A stretch of 64,000 nt of DNA from Tillandsia leiboldiana (GCA_029204045.2 CM055063.1:43371562-43435561), one strand, 5' to 3'. Positions 11,690-25,053 are shown, numbered from the stretch's first letter. Program-made: numbers and translations. The notes: a model not told the origin generated them from the letters alone.

Positions 11690-11790
11690 CATGATTATCA
11701 ATTAAGAAAATCATTAATTTGGTTTCCTCTAACTTATACTTTATTAGTAGGCGGTAAAACGTTACACGAAAATTGTGGATATAAACCACA
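11690..11790 (-). mobile_element. F3 gypsy 3' LTR remnant
   Basis: About 100 bases at the element-5' end of the 3' LTR, the rest being lost in the gap. They match the far end of the F3 5' LTR at about 45662-45763, for example CCTCTAACTTATACTTTATTAG in both (with one break). A purine tract follows at 11791-11801. Confidence 0.75.
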
Positions 11791-11801
11791 CACCCCTTAA
11801 A
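11791..11801 (-). promoter_or_regulatory. Polypurine tract of F3
   Basis: The minus strand reads TTTAAGGGGTG immediately before the LTR start TGTGG. The adjacent GTTTCGAGGACGAAACTT is shared with the F1 and F2 3' ends. Confidence 0.65.
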
Positions 11802-14367
11802 GAAGTTTCGTCCTCGAAACTTATCCTCAACCCTCGCTAAACAACTCCGGAAAACACTCTCTTATTGTTGCCTCTATTCCCAGGGCGCCTCGCGATCCTC
11901 ATGGTTACTCCATTGCACCTTCACGTAGGGGATGTCCGGTTGCACAGCTTCTCCTCTTCCCGTGCCAATATCCGTAGCGTGTTTCCTCGAAGCTCAAAGT
12001 CCTCACGCACTCGACGGCAGAGACATCGAGGACGTGAGGGACGGGTCGAGAGGTATTTCAGCGATCGGAGACGTGAAACACGTGTGTACCCGTTCGAGGT
12101 TTGGAGGTAAGGCCAACGGTATGCCACCAGGGCCTACGCGCTCCAAGATCTCAAACGGTCCCACATACCGTGTGCTCAGTTTCCCTCGTAAGCCGAAACG
12201 TCTGGGTCCCTTAGACGGTGACACACGAAGTAACACGTGTTCCCACACCCTAAATTCCAAATTCGCGTCGCCTCTGACCGCATAACTCTTCTGGCTGGCT
12301 CTGGGTGGTCAGCAGCCGACCATGCCTGATAAGCGCACCTTTGCCTCCGTTCCTCTACTAGGCTTGCGCCCCAAAAGCTTCGCTCCCCAAGTCGTCCAGC
12401 AGTTAGGCATCGACAACGGCGTCCGTACAAGGCTTCGTCGACGCCATCTGAATGCTTGCTTGGGTAGCTGTTATTATAGGCGAATTCCACAAGGGTAGGT
12501 AACACGACCATCCTCACCCAGGTCCAGCACGCAAGCCGGAGCATATCTTCGAGAATCTAGATCACCCGTTCCGATTGCCCGTCCGTCTGAGGGTGGAAAG
12601 GCCGTGCTGAACTGCATTTGGTCCCATTGCCTGCTGTAGGCTCGCCAGAAATTTGACACAAACGTGTGTCCCTATCAAAGTTATCGACGTTGGTACCCCG
12701 TGCAACCTTACCACCTCGTCGATGTAGGTTTGCGCTAACCGGTCTCGGGTCCACGTCGTGGGATAGGCAGAAAATGGGCCGATTTCGTCAGATGGTCCAC
12801 TATGACCCATATTGCGTCGTGTCCATGTTCGATCGCGGAAAACCAGTGACGAAGTCCATGGTAATCCATTCCCATTTCCACTCTGTATGGGCAATGGCTG
12901 TAGTTTCCCGCCGGTCGCTGATGTCCGCTTTCACTTTTGGCACACCAAACAAGCGCCACAAATTGCGTCACATCCCCCTTCAATTGAGGCCACCAAAAGG
13001 TCTGCTCAGGTCCTTGTACATCTTCGTGCCTCGGGATGCGCAGTATAGGGGCATTATGCGCTTCCGTCAAAATTTCATTCTTTATTTCTGGCACATCGGG
13101 CACACAAATTCGTCCCCGGAACCTTATTGCATAATCTGCGCCAACAATAAAATCCCCCCCTTTGCTCCGAGGATATCCTGTCCCGCACCAGTTGTAATTG
13201 TGTGTCCGTTGTTTGCCTTCCAAGATCCTCTCGATCAGCGTAGGCTTAAACCACAAGGTCAGGAGTCGCGCAATCGCACCCGCTGGCACTACCTCCAGCC
13301 TCATTTGCGAGAACTCTACGATTAGACGCTCTTGTTGGGTAAGGACGCTCAACGCCATTTCTCCGTCTGTCCCTTCCGGCTTAGGCGTCGGCCACCACAT
13401 TTTCCTTCCCGGGGTGGTAGTGGATGGACAAATCGTAGTCTTTCAGTAGTTCCGGCCATCGCCTTGCCGTTAGTTCAGTTCCTTTTGTGTGAACAGGTAT
13501 TTGAGACTCTGGTGATCGAAAAAACACGTTACAGTGCGCACCGTAGAGATAATGTCTCCAGAGCTTTAGGGCAACACGACTGCCGCGAGTTCTAGTCGTG
13601 CGTAGGGTAGTTCTGCTCGTAATCCTTGAGCTGTCTTGAAGCGTATGCTATGACCTTCCCTTGTTGCATTAGTACGCTTCCAAGACCGCTTCGAGATGCG
13701 TCGCAATAGATCTCATAGTCCTCTCCGGGCTTCGGCAATGTGAGTACTGGCGCCCGTGTAAACCTGTCTTTAAGTTCCTCGAAGCTCTTCTGGCATTGGG
13801 CCGTCCAGATGAATTTCTCCCCTTTCGGGTTAGTCGATTTAGGGGAGTGGCTATCTTTGAGAAGCCTCCACGAAGCGTCTGTAGTACCCCGCCAGTCCTA
13901 GGAAGCTTCGGATTTCTGTCACTGTTGTTGGCGGAGCCCAGTTGGTCACTGATTCTATCTTCCTCGGTCCACCACAATTCCCGATGCTGAGACTATGTGT
14001 CCCAGGAAGTCAACCTCGCGGAGCCAAACTCGCACTTTTTTGAGTTTGGCGTACAATTTTTGATCCCGGAGGGTTTGGAGGATCACTCACAGGTGCTCTA
14101 CGTGCTCTTTATCTGTGCGAGAGTAGATAAGGATATCGTCGATAAAGGCCACCACAAATTGGTCCATGAATGGTTTAAAGATCCTGTTCATCATATCCAT
14201 AAACACCGCTGGGGCGTGAGTAAGCCCAAACGGCATCACCGTAACCTCGTAGTGGCCGTAACGAGTTCGAAAGGCTGTTTTCGGTTATCCTTGCCCCTGA
14301 TTCGGAGCTGGTGGTAGCCAGACTGGAGGTCGATCTTCCAGAACACCGTGGCCCCTTGCAGTTGATC
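11802..14367 (-). pseudogene. F3 gypsy pol: RT C-terminal part, RNase H, integrase, chromodomain (broken)
   Basis: Reading the minus strand downward from 14367: RT resumes with FDQLQGATVFWKIDLQSGYH and carries the catalytic FIDD at 14135-14146. RNase H traces (RKGRNSSGRP..., SYHPGKENVVADA-like) follow. The integrase zinc-binding region and core (CAKSE...AIWVIVDHLTKSAHFLPI, near 12735-13000) come next, then FHPQTDGQSERVI with the catalytic Glu. A GPY/F-type segment (RYVGPFEILERVGP, near 12180) and a chromodomain remnant (YVKVQWSNHEDREA, about 11890-11925) finish it. Frames change repeatedly, so no functional polyprotein is possible as written. The RT-RH-IN order and the chromodomain place it among Tekay/Del chromoviruses. 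Its N-terminal half lies at 41369-42800. Confidence 0.85.
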
Positions 14368-14372
14368 GAACA
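14368..14372. repeat. Target-site duplication GAACA (left) of the F1 array
   Basis: GAACA directly before the LTR-c start TGTCACG. The partner is at 41364-41368 directly after the LTR-f end. Removing everything between them rejoins the F3 RT reading ...PRIDDLF|DQLQGA.... Confidence 0.92.
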
Positions 14373-16236
14373 TGTCACGCCCCGGCATCGAAACTGCGAC
14401 CCGGGCTGGCCAACAGATCCGCCGCCCATACGGTGAACCTCGTATAGACGAAGCGTCTAACCTGCAAAAGATAGATACTATACTATCCAGATATCAGAGC
14501 TGAAAATAAACTGCTAGAAATAAAATAAATTAATACAAAGTCCTCACCAAAGTACAAGTCACTCAACTCTGAAAGAAAAGTACAACTCTATACCTCACTA
14601 CAAGGTCACTCAACAATAAGTAACTCTCATAATATAAAAAGGGTACATCTACTCTCTGGACGACGACTGGTAGGGATCTAGCTCGCGACCCCCTTACCTC
14701 GGTCTGAAGAAGCAGCAACTGGAGCAGCAGGAACAGGAGTAGAAATCCCTGTGGGAAAAGACACCACGACGGGTATGAGAACTACGTCCCAAGTAGTTCT
14801 CATGGGTGCCGCCAATAACCCAACGATCTGCCCACTAAGTCTACTAGAGGCATAAAGTAAAAAATGCATGGCTGTAAGGAAAAGCTGGTAAGTAAACTCT
14901 ACAGCTACTATGACCTCTATCTAGATGCTCAAAAAGTGGAACAGAAAGAACATGATGCCACAACTAACTCTCATCTCTGATCACCCAATCTAACTGACTG
15001 CCACCTCGGGTCCAGTCAAACCTGCGCCAACCTACTGCCGTTACGTCCCGGAGGAGCGGGCTTACGTAGGACCTACTGCCGTTACGTCCTTGAGGAGCGG
15101 ACTTACGTTGGGCGTCCATGACTGCCAAAATTGGCTCAGCCAGAGGGACAAAACGTCGACAAGTCGCGATACCAAAGTGCAGACCCACCCCGGACGTGGC
15201 ACTCGAGGGGAGCGGCCCCAACGAGGACAAGGGTATCCGCGCACTCTGTCGAGCTGGCACTGCAGGCTATAGTCCAAAATCCACGCTCACGCTCTGAACA
15301 GAAGGACACAGAATCCACAAACATCACGCACAACGGTCGGAGCACTCTCGACGACTCAGCTGATCAGCTCTCTCGAATCTCAAGATACAAGCAACTCCAA
15401 CAACTCAAAGTACAAGGTCGCATCCACTACGAACAACTGCCTCAACAGGCCAAAAATCGGGCGCCCCGAAACTTCTGGGCTGCTACAGTAACGGGCCGGC
15501 CCGTTACTGTTCACGCCCAGAAAATTCCCACGCCGCCACGCGTCCAACCAAACAGCAAACAGCTGTTTGGGCCAACGGCCATGCGCCACGTGGCCGAAGC
15601 GGTGGCCGACACGTGGCGCCCCCGCCGGGAGCCGCGGGTCAGCGCGCCCACGTCGCGCCCCACGTGCGCCCACGCGCGCTGTCGGGCACGCAGCCCGAGG
15701 TACCTGCTCCCCGCACGTGGACCGCGCGCACAAAACCGCACCAACCACGATCTGCCACGTGTCCACCCCCGGTCCACCGTGCACCCGTGCCATTCCCGTG
15801 GACCGCGCCCACTGCGCCCGCCAACCGGGAGCCGCCACGTGGCCAGCGCCGGGTGTACGCCTCTGCGGTGGACCGCGCGCCTCCGCCGCCGCCAGTCGCC
15901 GCGCTCCGCCGCCCGCCGCCGCCGCGGCGCTTCTCCGACCGCCGGAACAGTACCCCACACCTCGAAATCCGTGCCGGGTCATCCGGGCTCCGAAAAATCC
16001 AAGTAAATAGCCCGTTTCGATCGTTTTCGCACGCTGAATCCAAATCCGATGTCCGATTTGCCAAATTCCACTTCTAAAATTTCTCAAAAATTCCCGGAAA
16101 ACAACTTGATCCGTTTTTCATGCCGGGTCCAAATCTTGGGTCCAAAATGCGCGCAAACACCTCTAACACTCAACCGGGGTCTCCAGAAGTCACAGATCCA
16201 ACAGTAATCCAAACGTGGGAATTCCGGGTCCTCACA
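14373..16236 (-). repeat. F1 LTR-c, short form (3'-most LTR of the array)
   Basis: TGTCACGCCCCGGC to GGGTCCTCACA, 1864 bp, between the GAACA duplication and a PPT at 16237. It has the short-form junction near 15450-15460 and the CACGTG cluster. It differs from LTR-b/e by several substitutions (for example ggacttacgttggg near 15100), so it is a distinct copy. Confidence 0.85.
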
Positions 16237-18089
16237 TCCTCCCCCACTAAAAGAAAGTTTGTCCTCGAAACTAACACAACTCAAACAGGGAGTCTCCAAG
16301 CCAAAGGTAGGTATCCATCAACAACGCTCCAGCTCCCAAGCACTACTCACTCCCCGTGATTACTCCTCAACAAAACAATCATCAGTACGGCATGGCCCGG
16401 TTGAGCAATTCTCTCATCACACGAGCCAGAATTCGCAACGGGCATCCCTCGCACTCCAAACACTCACAAATCTCAACTGGAGCGAGTCAATCATGGGCGA
16501 GGGGTCCAAAGCAAAACACCCTCTGAGCTTGAGACGTGGAAAACCTCAGGAACTCCAAAAAGCTGGGGACAAGGAAGATTAACCAAATCTACTCGTCCAA
16601 TCTACACGAAGAACGTCACCACAACCAACAGGAAGGTAAGGGTCCCCACCAGCGGAAAGTCGTCAACCCCAACTCTCTGTTTAGAAAACAGCTGAGATTA
16701 ACGAAAAGTCCGAAAATTCCGAAAGACCAGTGCCTCGCCCAAATCAAACAAGAACAGGTTCGGGCACCGTCTTCATTTTCTGGAGCAGTCTTTCGAAGCT
16801 TTCGTCCTGTTCGAAAATTTCAGTACAAGGCGAGAAAAGGGAGAGAAGTGTTGAAGCCGTTCCTGCTGTGGCTAAAAAACGGAAGCTACGATCTAACCGT
16901 GCCCCTAAAAAGAAAAACACACTCTAGTCCTAATCGTCACCTACGCTCAACAGGTAGCACCCAACCCAAAACCGCTGAAGCCACTGCTAGCAGAAAGGAT
17001 GCCACGGTGACCTGAGAAAATGATCTCCTGCTGTCCAACTCGCGGGAAGGTCACGATTCTCAATCCACAATCAATCGTTTGCACGATACCGCACCAACTG
17101 GTCCATCCCGTGTGCTCAATCTGAGTCGTGGAGCTGCAACCCAACCGTCACCTTTGCCGGGTAAAATTCGAAGTCTCAACAGCACTAGACATAATCCATA
17201 AGGCTTCCCCAAGTGCACAATACAACAGGAACCTGTACCTCTAGTGCACGTGGTAACAACTCTACCTCCAGTCCAGACAGGAAAACTAAAAAACACTCTA
17301 ACTCAAACCTATGAATCGGGGTGGTTCAGACTGCCGGGACTGGCTCCATCGATCAATGACGTCCCGAAGCTCAGCTACTATCCCACTATCCACCCTGCCT
17401 CGGTGCCATCGGCACTGCTCGTCGGCACGGTGGATGACGTCCCGAAGCTCAGCTACTATCCACTATCCACCCTGCCTCGGTGCCTCGGCACTGCTCGTCG
17501 GCACGGAGGGGGCTGCTCGCTCCATCGGTGCTACCGGTACAACTGAATATGCCACTGCATAGAAAGAAGTACTGGAGGACACTCAAGCGGTACTGCAACT
17601 AGCTGTGCTTTCTGCTCCAACAAGCGCATCAAACGTTCCATGGCCTCCTCCTGCCATCGGACAGCCTCCGACATCTGTGCCATCTGGATCCATAACTCCT
17701 GGGTCTCGCTCTGCTCTGATAGCTCTGCCTCCCGCTGCTTGGGTTACTCATCAGATGCGGGATGTGCCCTCTTCGCTACACGACGTCTCAGGGGCATCGT
17801 AGTACACTGCACAATAAAAAACATCAGGACACAACAACCAAACGACCCAATCCAGCGAAAGTCTAAGACATGTCATCCATTCCATAGCATTATGTTGTCT
17901 GCAGCCAACATAATCGCTTAGGAGAATAAACATGCCAATCACTCATCCCATCCCTTGGGAGAGGTATGAAACTCAATCAGGACTCTCGCTAACATCCGAC
18001 TCTCACGTAGTCATCCTAATATCCAACCACAAGCCTAGGGTTTCTAAGTCCCAATGACCTACAACCTAGGCTCTGATACCACTCTAATC
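16237..18089 (-). mobile_element. F1 internal region between LTR-c and LTR-d
   Basis: PPT at 16237-16249, PBS at 18069-18081, gag stub on the minus strand at 17463-17797. It has a tandem duplication of 78 bp (about 17358-17435 and 17436-17513) beginning GACGTCCCGAAGCTC that other copies have once. No other coding trace is visible. Confidence 0.8.
17463..17797 (-). pseudogene. gag N-terminal stub of F1 (c-d copy)
   Basis: Same stub as at 1213-1548: ATG at 17795-17797, premature TAA after DE, terminal TAG at 17463-17465. A one-base deletion near 17566 shifts its end relative to the other copies. It is not expected to be functional. Confidence 0.55.
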
Positions 18090-19976
18090 TGTCATGGCCC
18101 CGGCGTCGAAACTACGACCCGGGCTCGCCAACAGATCCGCCGCCCATAACGTGAACCCCGTATAGACGAAGCGTCTAACCTGCAAAAGATAGATACTATA
18201 CTATCCAGATATCAGAGCTGAAAATAAACTGCTAGAAATAAATAAATTAATACAAGTCCTCACCAAAGTACAAGTCACTCAACTCTGAAAGAAAAGTACA
18301 ACTTTATACCTCACTACAAGGTCACTCAACAATAAGTAACTCTCATAATATAAAAAGGGTACATCTACTCTCTGGACGACGACTGGTAGGGATCTAGATC
18401 GCGACTCCCTTACCTCGGTCTGAAGAAGCAGCAACTGGGAGCAGCAGGAACAGGAGTAAGAAGTCCATGTGGGAAAAGACACCACGACGGGTGTGAGAAC
18501 TACGTCCCAAGTAGTTCTCAGTGGGTGCCGCCAACAAGCCCAACGGTTTGTCCACTAAGTCTACTAGAGGCATAAAATAACAAATGCATGGCTATAAGGA
18601 AAAGCTGGTAAGTAAACTTTACAGCTACTATGCCTCTATCTAGATGCTCAAAAAGTGGAACAGAAAGAACAATGATGCCACAACTAACTCTCATCTCTGA
18701 TCACCCAATCTAACTGACTGCCACCTCGGGTCCAGTCAAACCTGCGCCAACCTACTACCGTTACGTCCCGGAGGAGCGGGCTTACGTAGGACCTACTGCC
18801 GTTACATCCCTGAGGAGCGGACTTACGTAGGGCGTCCATGACTGCCAAAATTGGCTCAGCCAGAGGGACAAAACGTCGACAAGTCGCGATACCAAAGTGC
18901 ATGGACCCACCCCGGAACGTGGCACTCGAGGGGAGCGACCCCAACGAGGACAAGGGTATCCGCGCACTCTGACGAGCTGGGCACTGCAGGCTATAGTCCA
19001 AAATCCACGCTCACGCTCTGAAACGGAAGGACTTAGAATCCACAAACATCACGCACAATGGCGGAGCACTCTCGACGAATCAGCTGATCAGCTCTCTCGA
19101 ATCTCAAGACACAAGCAACTCCACCAACTCAAAGTACAAGGTCGCATTCCACTACGAACAACTGCCTCAACAGGCCAAAATATCCGGGCGCCGAAACTTC
19201 TGGGCTGCTACAGTAACGGGCCCGGCCCGTTACTGTTCACGCCCGAAAATTCCCAGGCCGCCACGCGTCCACCCAAACAGCAAACAGCTGTTTGGGCCAA
19301 TGGCCATGCGCAAGGTGGCCGAAGCGGTGGCCAACACGTGGCCGCCCCGCCCGGGCGCCGCGGGTCAGCGCGCCCACGTCGCGCCCCACGTGCGCCCACA
19401 GCGCGCCTGTCGGGCACGCAGCCCGAGGTATACTTGCTCCCCCGCACCGTGGACCCGCGCGCACAACACCGCACCAACCACGATCTGCCACGTGTCCACC
19501 CCCGGTCCACCGTGCACCCGCGCCATTCCCGTGGACCGCGCCCACTGCGCCCGCCAACCGGGAGCCGCCACGTGGCCAGCGCCTGGGTGTACGCCTCCGA
19601 GGTGGACCGGCGCGCCTCCGCCGCCGCCAGCCGCCGCGCTCCGCCTGCCCGCCGCCGCCGCCGGCGCTTCTTCGGCCGCCGGAACAGTACCCCACACATC
19701 GAAATCCGTGCCGGGTCATCCGGGCTCCGAAAAATCCAAGTAAATAGCCCGTTTGGATCGTTTTCGCGCGCTGAATCCAAATCCGATGTCCGATTTGCCA
19801 AATTCCACTTCTAAAATTTCTCAAAAATTTCCGAAAAAACAAACTTGATTCCGTTTTTCATGCCGGGTCCAAATCTTGGGTCCAAAATGCGCGCAACACC
19901 TCTAACACTCAACCGGGGTCTCCAGAAGTCACAGATCCAACAGTAATCCAAACGTGGGAATTTTCGGGTCCTCACA
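18090..19976 (-). repeat. F1 LTR-d, short form
   Basis: The start reads TGTCATGGCCCCGG, one base longer than the family form. It ends GGGTCCTCACA before a PPT at 19977. It carries many extra single bases (for example near 18440 and 18900) that look like sequencing insertions. Its last 65 bases match the window's first 65. Confidence 0.82.
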
Positions 19977-21754
19977 TCCTCCCCCACTAAAAGGAAGTTT
20001 CGTCCTCGAAACTAACACAACTCAAACAGGGAGTCTCCAAGCCAAAGGTAGGTATCCATCAACACCGTCTCCAGCTCCCAAGCACCACTCACTCCCCGTG
20101 ATTACTCCTCAACAAAACAATCATCAGTACGGCATGGCCCGGTTGCGCAATTCTCTCATCGCACGAGCCAGAATTCACAACGGGCGTCCCTCGCACTCCA
20201 AACACTCACAAATCTCAACTGGAGCGAGTCAATCAGGGCGAGGGGTCCAAAAGCAAAACACCTCTGAGCTGAGACGTGGAAAACCTCAGGAACTCCAAAA
20301 AACTGGGGACAAGGAAGATTAACCAAATCTACTCGTCCAATCTACACGAAGAACATCACCACAACTAACAGGAAAGGTAAGGGCCCCACCAGCAGGAAAG
20401 TCGTCAACCCCAACTCTCTGTTTAGAAAACAGCTTAGATTAATGAAAAGTCCGAAAATTCCGAAAGACCAGTGCCTTCGCCCCAATCAAACAAGAACAGG
20501 TTCGGGCACCGCCTTCATTTCTGGAGCTGTCTTTCGAAGCTTTCGTCCTGTTCGAAAATTTCAGTACAAGGCGAGAAAAGGGAGAGAAGTGTTGAAGCCG
20601 TTCCTGCTGTGGCTACAAAACGGAAGCTACGATCTAACCGTGCCCCTAAAAAGAAAAACACAACTCTAGTCCTAATCGTCACCTACGCACAACAGGTAGC
20701 ACCCAACCCAAAACCGCTGAAGCCACTGCTGCAGAAAGGATGCCACGGTGACCTGAGAAAATGATCTCCTGCTGCCCAACTCGCGGGAAGGTCACGGTAA
20801 TCAATCCACAATCAATCGTTGCACGATACTGCACCAACTGGTCCATCCCGTGTGCTCAATCTGAGTCGTGGAGCTGTAACCCAACCGTCACCTTTGCCGG
20901 TAAAATTTGAAGTCTCAACAGCACTAGACATAATCCATAAAGCTTCCCCAAGTGCACAATACCAACAGGAACCTGTACCTCTAGTGCACGTGGTAACAAC
21001 TCTACCTCCAGTCCAGACAGGAAAACTAAAAACACTCTAACTCAAACCTATGAATCGGGGTGGTTCAGACTGCCGGGACTGGCTCCATCGATTAATGACG
21101 TCCCGAAGCTCAGCTACTATCCACTATCCACCCTGCCTCGGTGCCTCGGCACTGCTCGTCGGCACGGAGGGGGTTGCTCGCTCCATCGGTGCTACTGGTA
21201 CAACTGAATATGCCACTGCATAGAAAGAAAGTACTGGAGGACACTCAAGCGGTACTGCAACTAGCTGTGCTCTCTGCTCCAACAAGCGCATCAAACGTTC
21301 CATGGCCTCCTCCTGCCTTCGGACAGCCTCCGACATCTGTGCCATCTGGATCCATAACTCCTGGGTCTCGCTCTGCTCTGATAGCTCTGCCTCCCGCTGC
21401 TCGGGTTACTCATCAGATGCGGGATGTGCCCTCTTCGCTACACGACGTCTCAGGGGCATCGTAGTACACTGCACAATAACAAACATCAGGACACAACAAC
21501 CAAACGACCCAATCCAGCGAAAGTCTAAGACATGTCATCCATTCCATAGCATTATGTTGTCTGCAGCCAACATAATCGCTTAGGAGAATAAACATGCCAA
21601 TCACTCATCCCATCCCTTGGGAGAGGTATGAAACTCAATCAGGACTCTCGCTAACAGTCACGACTCTCACGTAGTCATCCTAATGTCCAACCACAAGCCC
21701 AGGGTTTCTAAGTCCACAATGACCTACAACCTAGGCTCTGATACCACTCTAATC
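19977..21754 (-). mobile_element. F1 internal region between LTR-d and LTR-e
   Basis: Nearly base-for-base the same as 66-1843, including the private variant CTTCGGACAGCC. PBS at 21734-21746 and PPT at 19977-19989. Confidence 0.82.
21124..21459 (-). pseudogene. gag N-terminal stub of F1 (d-e copy)
   Basis: ATG at 21457-21459, in-frame TAA 18 codons in, TAG at 21124-21126. It gives the same peptide pieces as the stub at 1213-1548. Confidence 0.55.
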
Positions 21755-23613
21755 TGTCACGCCCCGGCGTCGAAACTACGACCCGGGCTCGCCAACAGAT
21801 CCGCCGCCCATACGGTGAACCCCGTATAGACGAAGCGTCTAACCTGCAAAAGATAGATACTATACTATCCAGATATCAGAGCTGAAAATAAACTGCTAGA
21901 AATAAAATAAATTAATACAAAGTCCTCACCAAGTACAAGTCACTCAACTCTGAAAGAAAAGTACAACTTTATACCTCACTACAAGGTCACTCAACAATAA
22001 GTAACTCTCATAATATAAAAAGGGTACATCTACTCTCTGGACGACGACCGGTAGGGATCTAGATCGCGACTCCCTTACCTCGGTCTGAAGAAGCAGCAAC
22101 TGGAGCAGCAGGAACAGGAGTAGAAGTCCCTGTGGGAAAAGACACCACGACGGGTGTGAGAACTACGTCCCAAGTAGTTCTCAGTGGGTGCCGCCAACAA
22201 GCCCAACGGTCTGCCCACTAAGTCTACTAGAGGCATAAAGTAACAAATGCAGGGCTATAAGGAAAAGCTGGTAAGTAAACTCTACAGCTACTATGCCTCT
22301 ATCTAGATGCTCAAAAAGTGGAACAGAAAGAACATGATGCCACAACTAACTCTCATCTCTGATCACCCAATCTAACTGACTGCCACCTCGGGTCCAGTCA
22401 AACCTACGCCAACCTACTACCGTTACGTCCCGGAGGAGCGGGCTTACGTAGGACCTACTGCCGTTACATCCCTGAGGAGCGGAATTACGTAGGGCGTCCA
22501 TGACTGCCAAAATTGGCTCAGCCAGAGGGACAAAACGTCGACAAGTCGCGATACCAAAGTGCAGACCCACCCCGGACGTGGCACTCGAGGGGAGCGACCG
22601 CAACGAGGACAAGGGTGTCCGCGCACTCTGTCGAGCTGGCACTGCAGGCTATAGTCCAAAATCCACGCTCACGCTCTGAACGGAAGGACTCAGAATCCAC
22701 AAACATCACGCACAACGGTCGGAGCACTCTCGACGACTCAGCTGATCAGCTCTCTCGAATCTCAAGACACAAGCAACTCCACCAACTCAAAGTACAAGGT
22801 CGCATCCACTACGAACAACTGCCTCAACAGGCCAAAAATCCGGGCGCCCGAAACTTCTGGGCTGCTACAGTAACGGGCCCGGCCCGTTACTGTTCACGCC
22901 CGGAAAATTCCCAGGCCGCCACGCGTCCACCCAAACAGCAAACAGCTGTTTGGGCCAACGGCCATGCGCCACGTGGCCGAAGCGGTGGCCGACACGTGGC
23001 GCCCCCGTCGGGAGCCGCGGGTCAGTGCGCCCACGTCGCGCCCCACGTGCGCCCACGCGCGCCTGTCGGGCACGCAGCCCGAGGTACCTGCTCCCCGCAC
23101 CGTGGACCGCGCGCACAACACCGCACCAACCACGATCTGCCACGTGTCCACCCCCGGTCCACCGTGCACCCGTGCCATTCCCGTGGACCGCGCCCACTGT
23201 GCCCGCCAACCGGGAGCCGCCACGTGGCCAGCGCCCGGGTGTACGCCTCTGCGGTGGACCGCGCGCCTCCACCGCCGCCAGCCGCCGCGCTCCGCCGCCG
23301 GTGCTTCTCCGGCCGCCGGAACAGTACCCCACACCTCGAAATCCGTGCCGAGTCATCCGGGCTCCGAAAAATCCAAGTAAATAGCCAGTTTCGATCGTTT
23401 TCGCGCGCTGAATCCAAATCCGATGTCCGATTTTCCAAATTCCACTTCTAAAATTTCTCAAAAATTCCCGGAAAAACAAACTTGATCCATTTTTCATGCC
23501 GGGTCCAAATCTTGGGTCCAAAATGCGCGCAAACACCTCTAACACTCAACCGGGGTCTCCAGAAGTCACAGATCCAACAGTAATAAAAACGTGGGAATTT
23601 TCGGGTCCTCACA
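21755..23613 (-). repeat. F1 LTR-e, short form
   Basis: 1859 bp with both termini intact. The CACGTG cluster lies at about 22970-23230 and the short-form junction near 22828-22836. It shares the ggaattacg variant (near 22480) with LTR-b only. Confidence 0.85.
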
Positions 23614-24375
23614 TCCTCCCCCACTAAAAGAAAGTTTCGTCCTCGAAACTAACACAACTCAAACAGGGAGTCTCCAAGCCAAAGGTAGGTATCCATCAAC
23701 ACCGTCTCCAGCTCCCAAGCACTACTCACTCCCCGTGATTACTCCTCAACAAAACAATCATCTGTACGGCATGGCCCGGTTGCGCAATTCTCTCATCACA
23801 CGAGCCAGAATTCGCAATGGGCATCCCTCGCACTCCAAACACTCACAAATCTCAACTGGAGCGAGTCAATCACGGGCGAGGGGTCCAAAAGCAAAAAACC
23901 TCTGAGCTGAGACGTGGAAAACCTCAGGAACTCCAAAAAGCTGGGGACAAGGAAGATTAACCAAATCTACTCGTCCAATCTACACGAAGAACGTCACCAC
24001 AACCAACAGAAAAGGTAAGGGCCCCACCAGCAGGAAAGTCGTCAACTCCAACTCTCTGTTTAGAAAACAGCTGAAATTAACGAAAAGTCTGAAAATTTCG
24101 AAAGACCAGTGCCTTCGCCCCAATCAAACAAGAACAGGTTCGGGCACCATCTCCATTTCTGGAGCAGTCTTTCGAACCTTTCGTCATCTTTGAAAATTTC
24201 AGTACAAGGCGAGAAAATGGAGAGAAGTGTTGAAGCCGTTCCTGCTGTGGCTACAAAACGGAAGCTACGATCTAACCGTGCCCCTAAAAAGAAAAACACA
24301 ACTCTAGTCCTAATCGTCACCTACGCTCAACAGGTAGCACCCAACCCAAAACCGCTGAAGCTACTATCCACTATC
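23614..24375 (-). mobile_element. F1 internal region with deletion, left of SIR-B
   Basis: Starts with the PPT, carries the same ~390-bp internal deletion as 3700-4462, and is cut by SIR-B after CTATC (24371-24375). It continues at 31119-31749, which holds the gag stub (31119-31454) and PBS (31729-31741). Confidence 0.82.
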
Positions 24376-24384
24376 TGTTACGGC

Positions 24385-24726
24385 ACTTTAAGACTCCAAG
24401 TCCTAAGTCATAGAGTATGTTCTAGGACTGTTTGGTTCTAGGACGAATCAAATGTAGGATTTTAATTTCTAATGACTAACATTTGATTTTGTTTGGAGTT
24501 TTGTTTTGCAGGAATTACATCACTTTAAGACTCCAAGTCCTAAGTCATAGAGTATGTTCTAGGACTGTTTGGTTCAAATGTAATTTTGTATTTATTGGAT
24601 CTTTCACGCAAAGAAAATCAATGTTTTGGTGATAACATTGAATTTCGACTTTTTGGTTTAAGATGAGTGACTTGAGCGCTTTTATGTATTTTTGGGTTTT
24701 GTCACGAAATTGCCAAAGAGGGAGAT
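24385..24726 (+). repeat. Extra 3'-internal fragment upstream of LTR B1
   Basis: It repeats the sequence normally found just before the 3' LTR (compare 29436-29722), including a PPT variant AGAGGGAG at 24717-24724. It is joined directly to the first bases of an LTR at 24376. It looks like the residue of a deleted upstream tandem unit. SIR-A has the same structure at 4473-4813. Confidence 0.75.
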
Positions 24727-25053
24727 TGTTACGGCATTTTGGTATTGGCATATTTCGTGAGTCAAGTCAGTGAGTTGAGTCGGAGTCTTAAAGGGATCAA
24801 ATTGTCAATCAGCAATCAAAGACTTAGAGAAGATTCAACAAGAGCTCAAGTTGACACTCAGTGTCTTGAGTCTTGAAGATTGAAGTTGAAGAATTGTGGA
24901 TCAGTTACATCAATCTCAAAAAGAAAGTATTCAAGAGGATCAGGTATGTTTAACTAAATAATTGTGGTGATCCGAATACTTTCTTATAGTGTAGAAACAC
25001 TTGGATGATCTTTTAATTGCATAAAAATCAAAAACTGGACATGGGACATGTTC

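Noticed and set aside
15131..16006. 291-codon plus-strand frame, and its 312-codon equivalent at 22513-23451
   Set aside because: It lies antisense within F1 LTRs, is Pro/Arg-rich from composition, and shows no domain.
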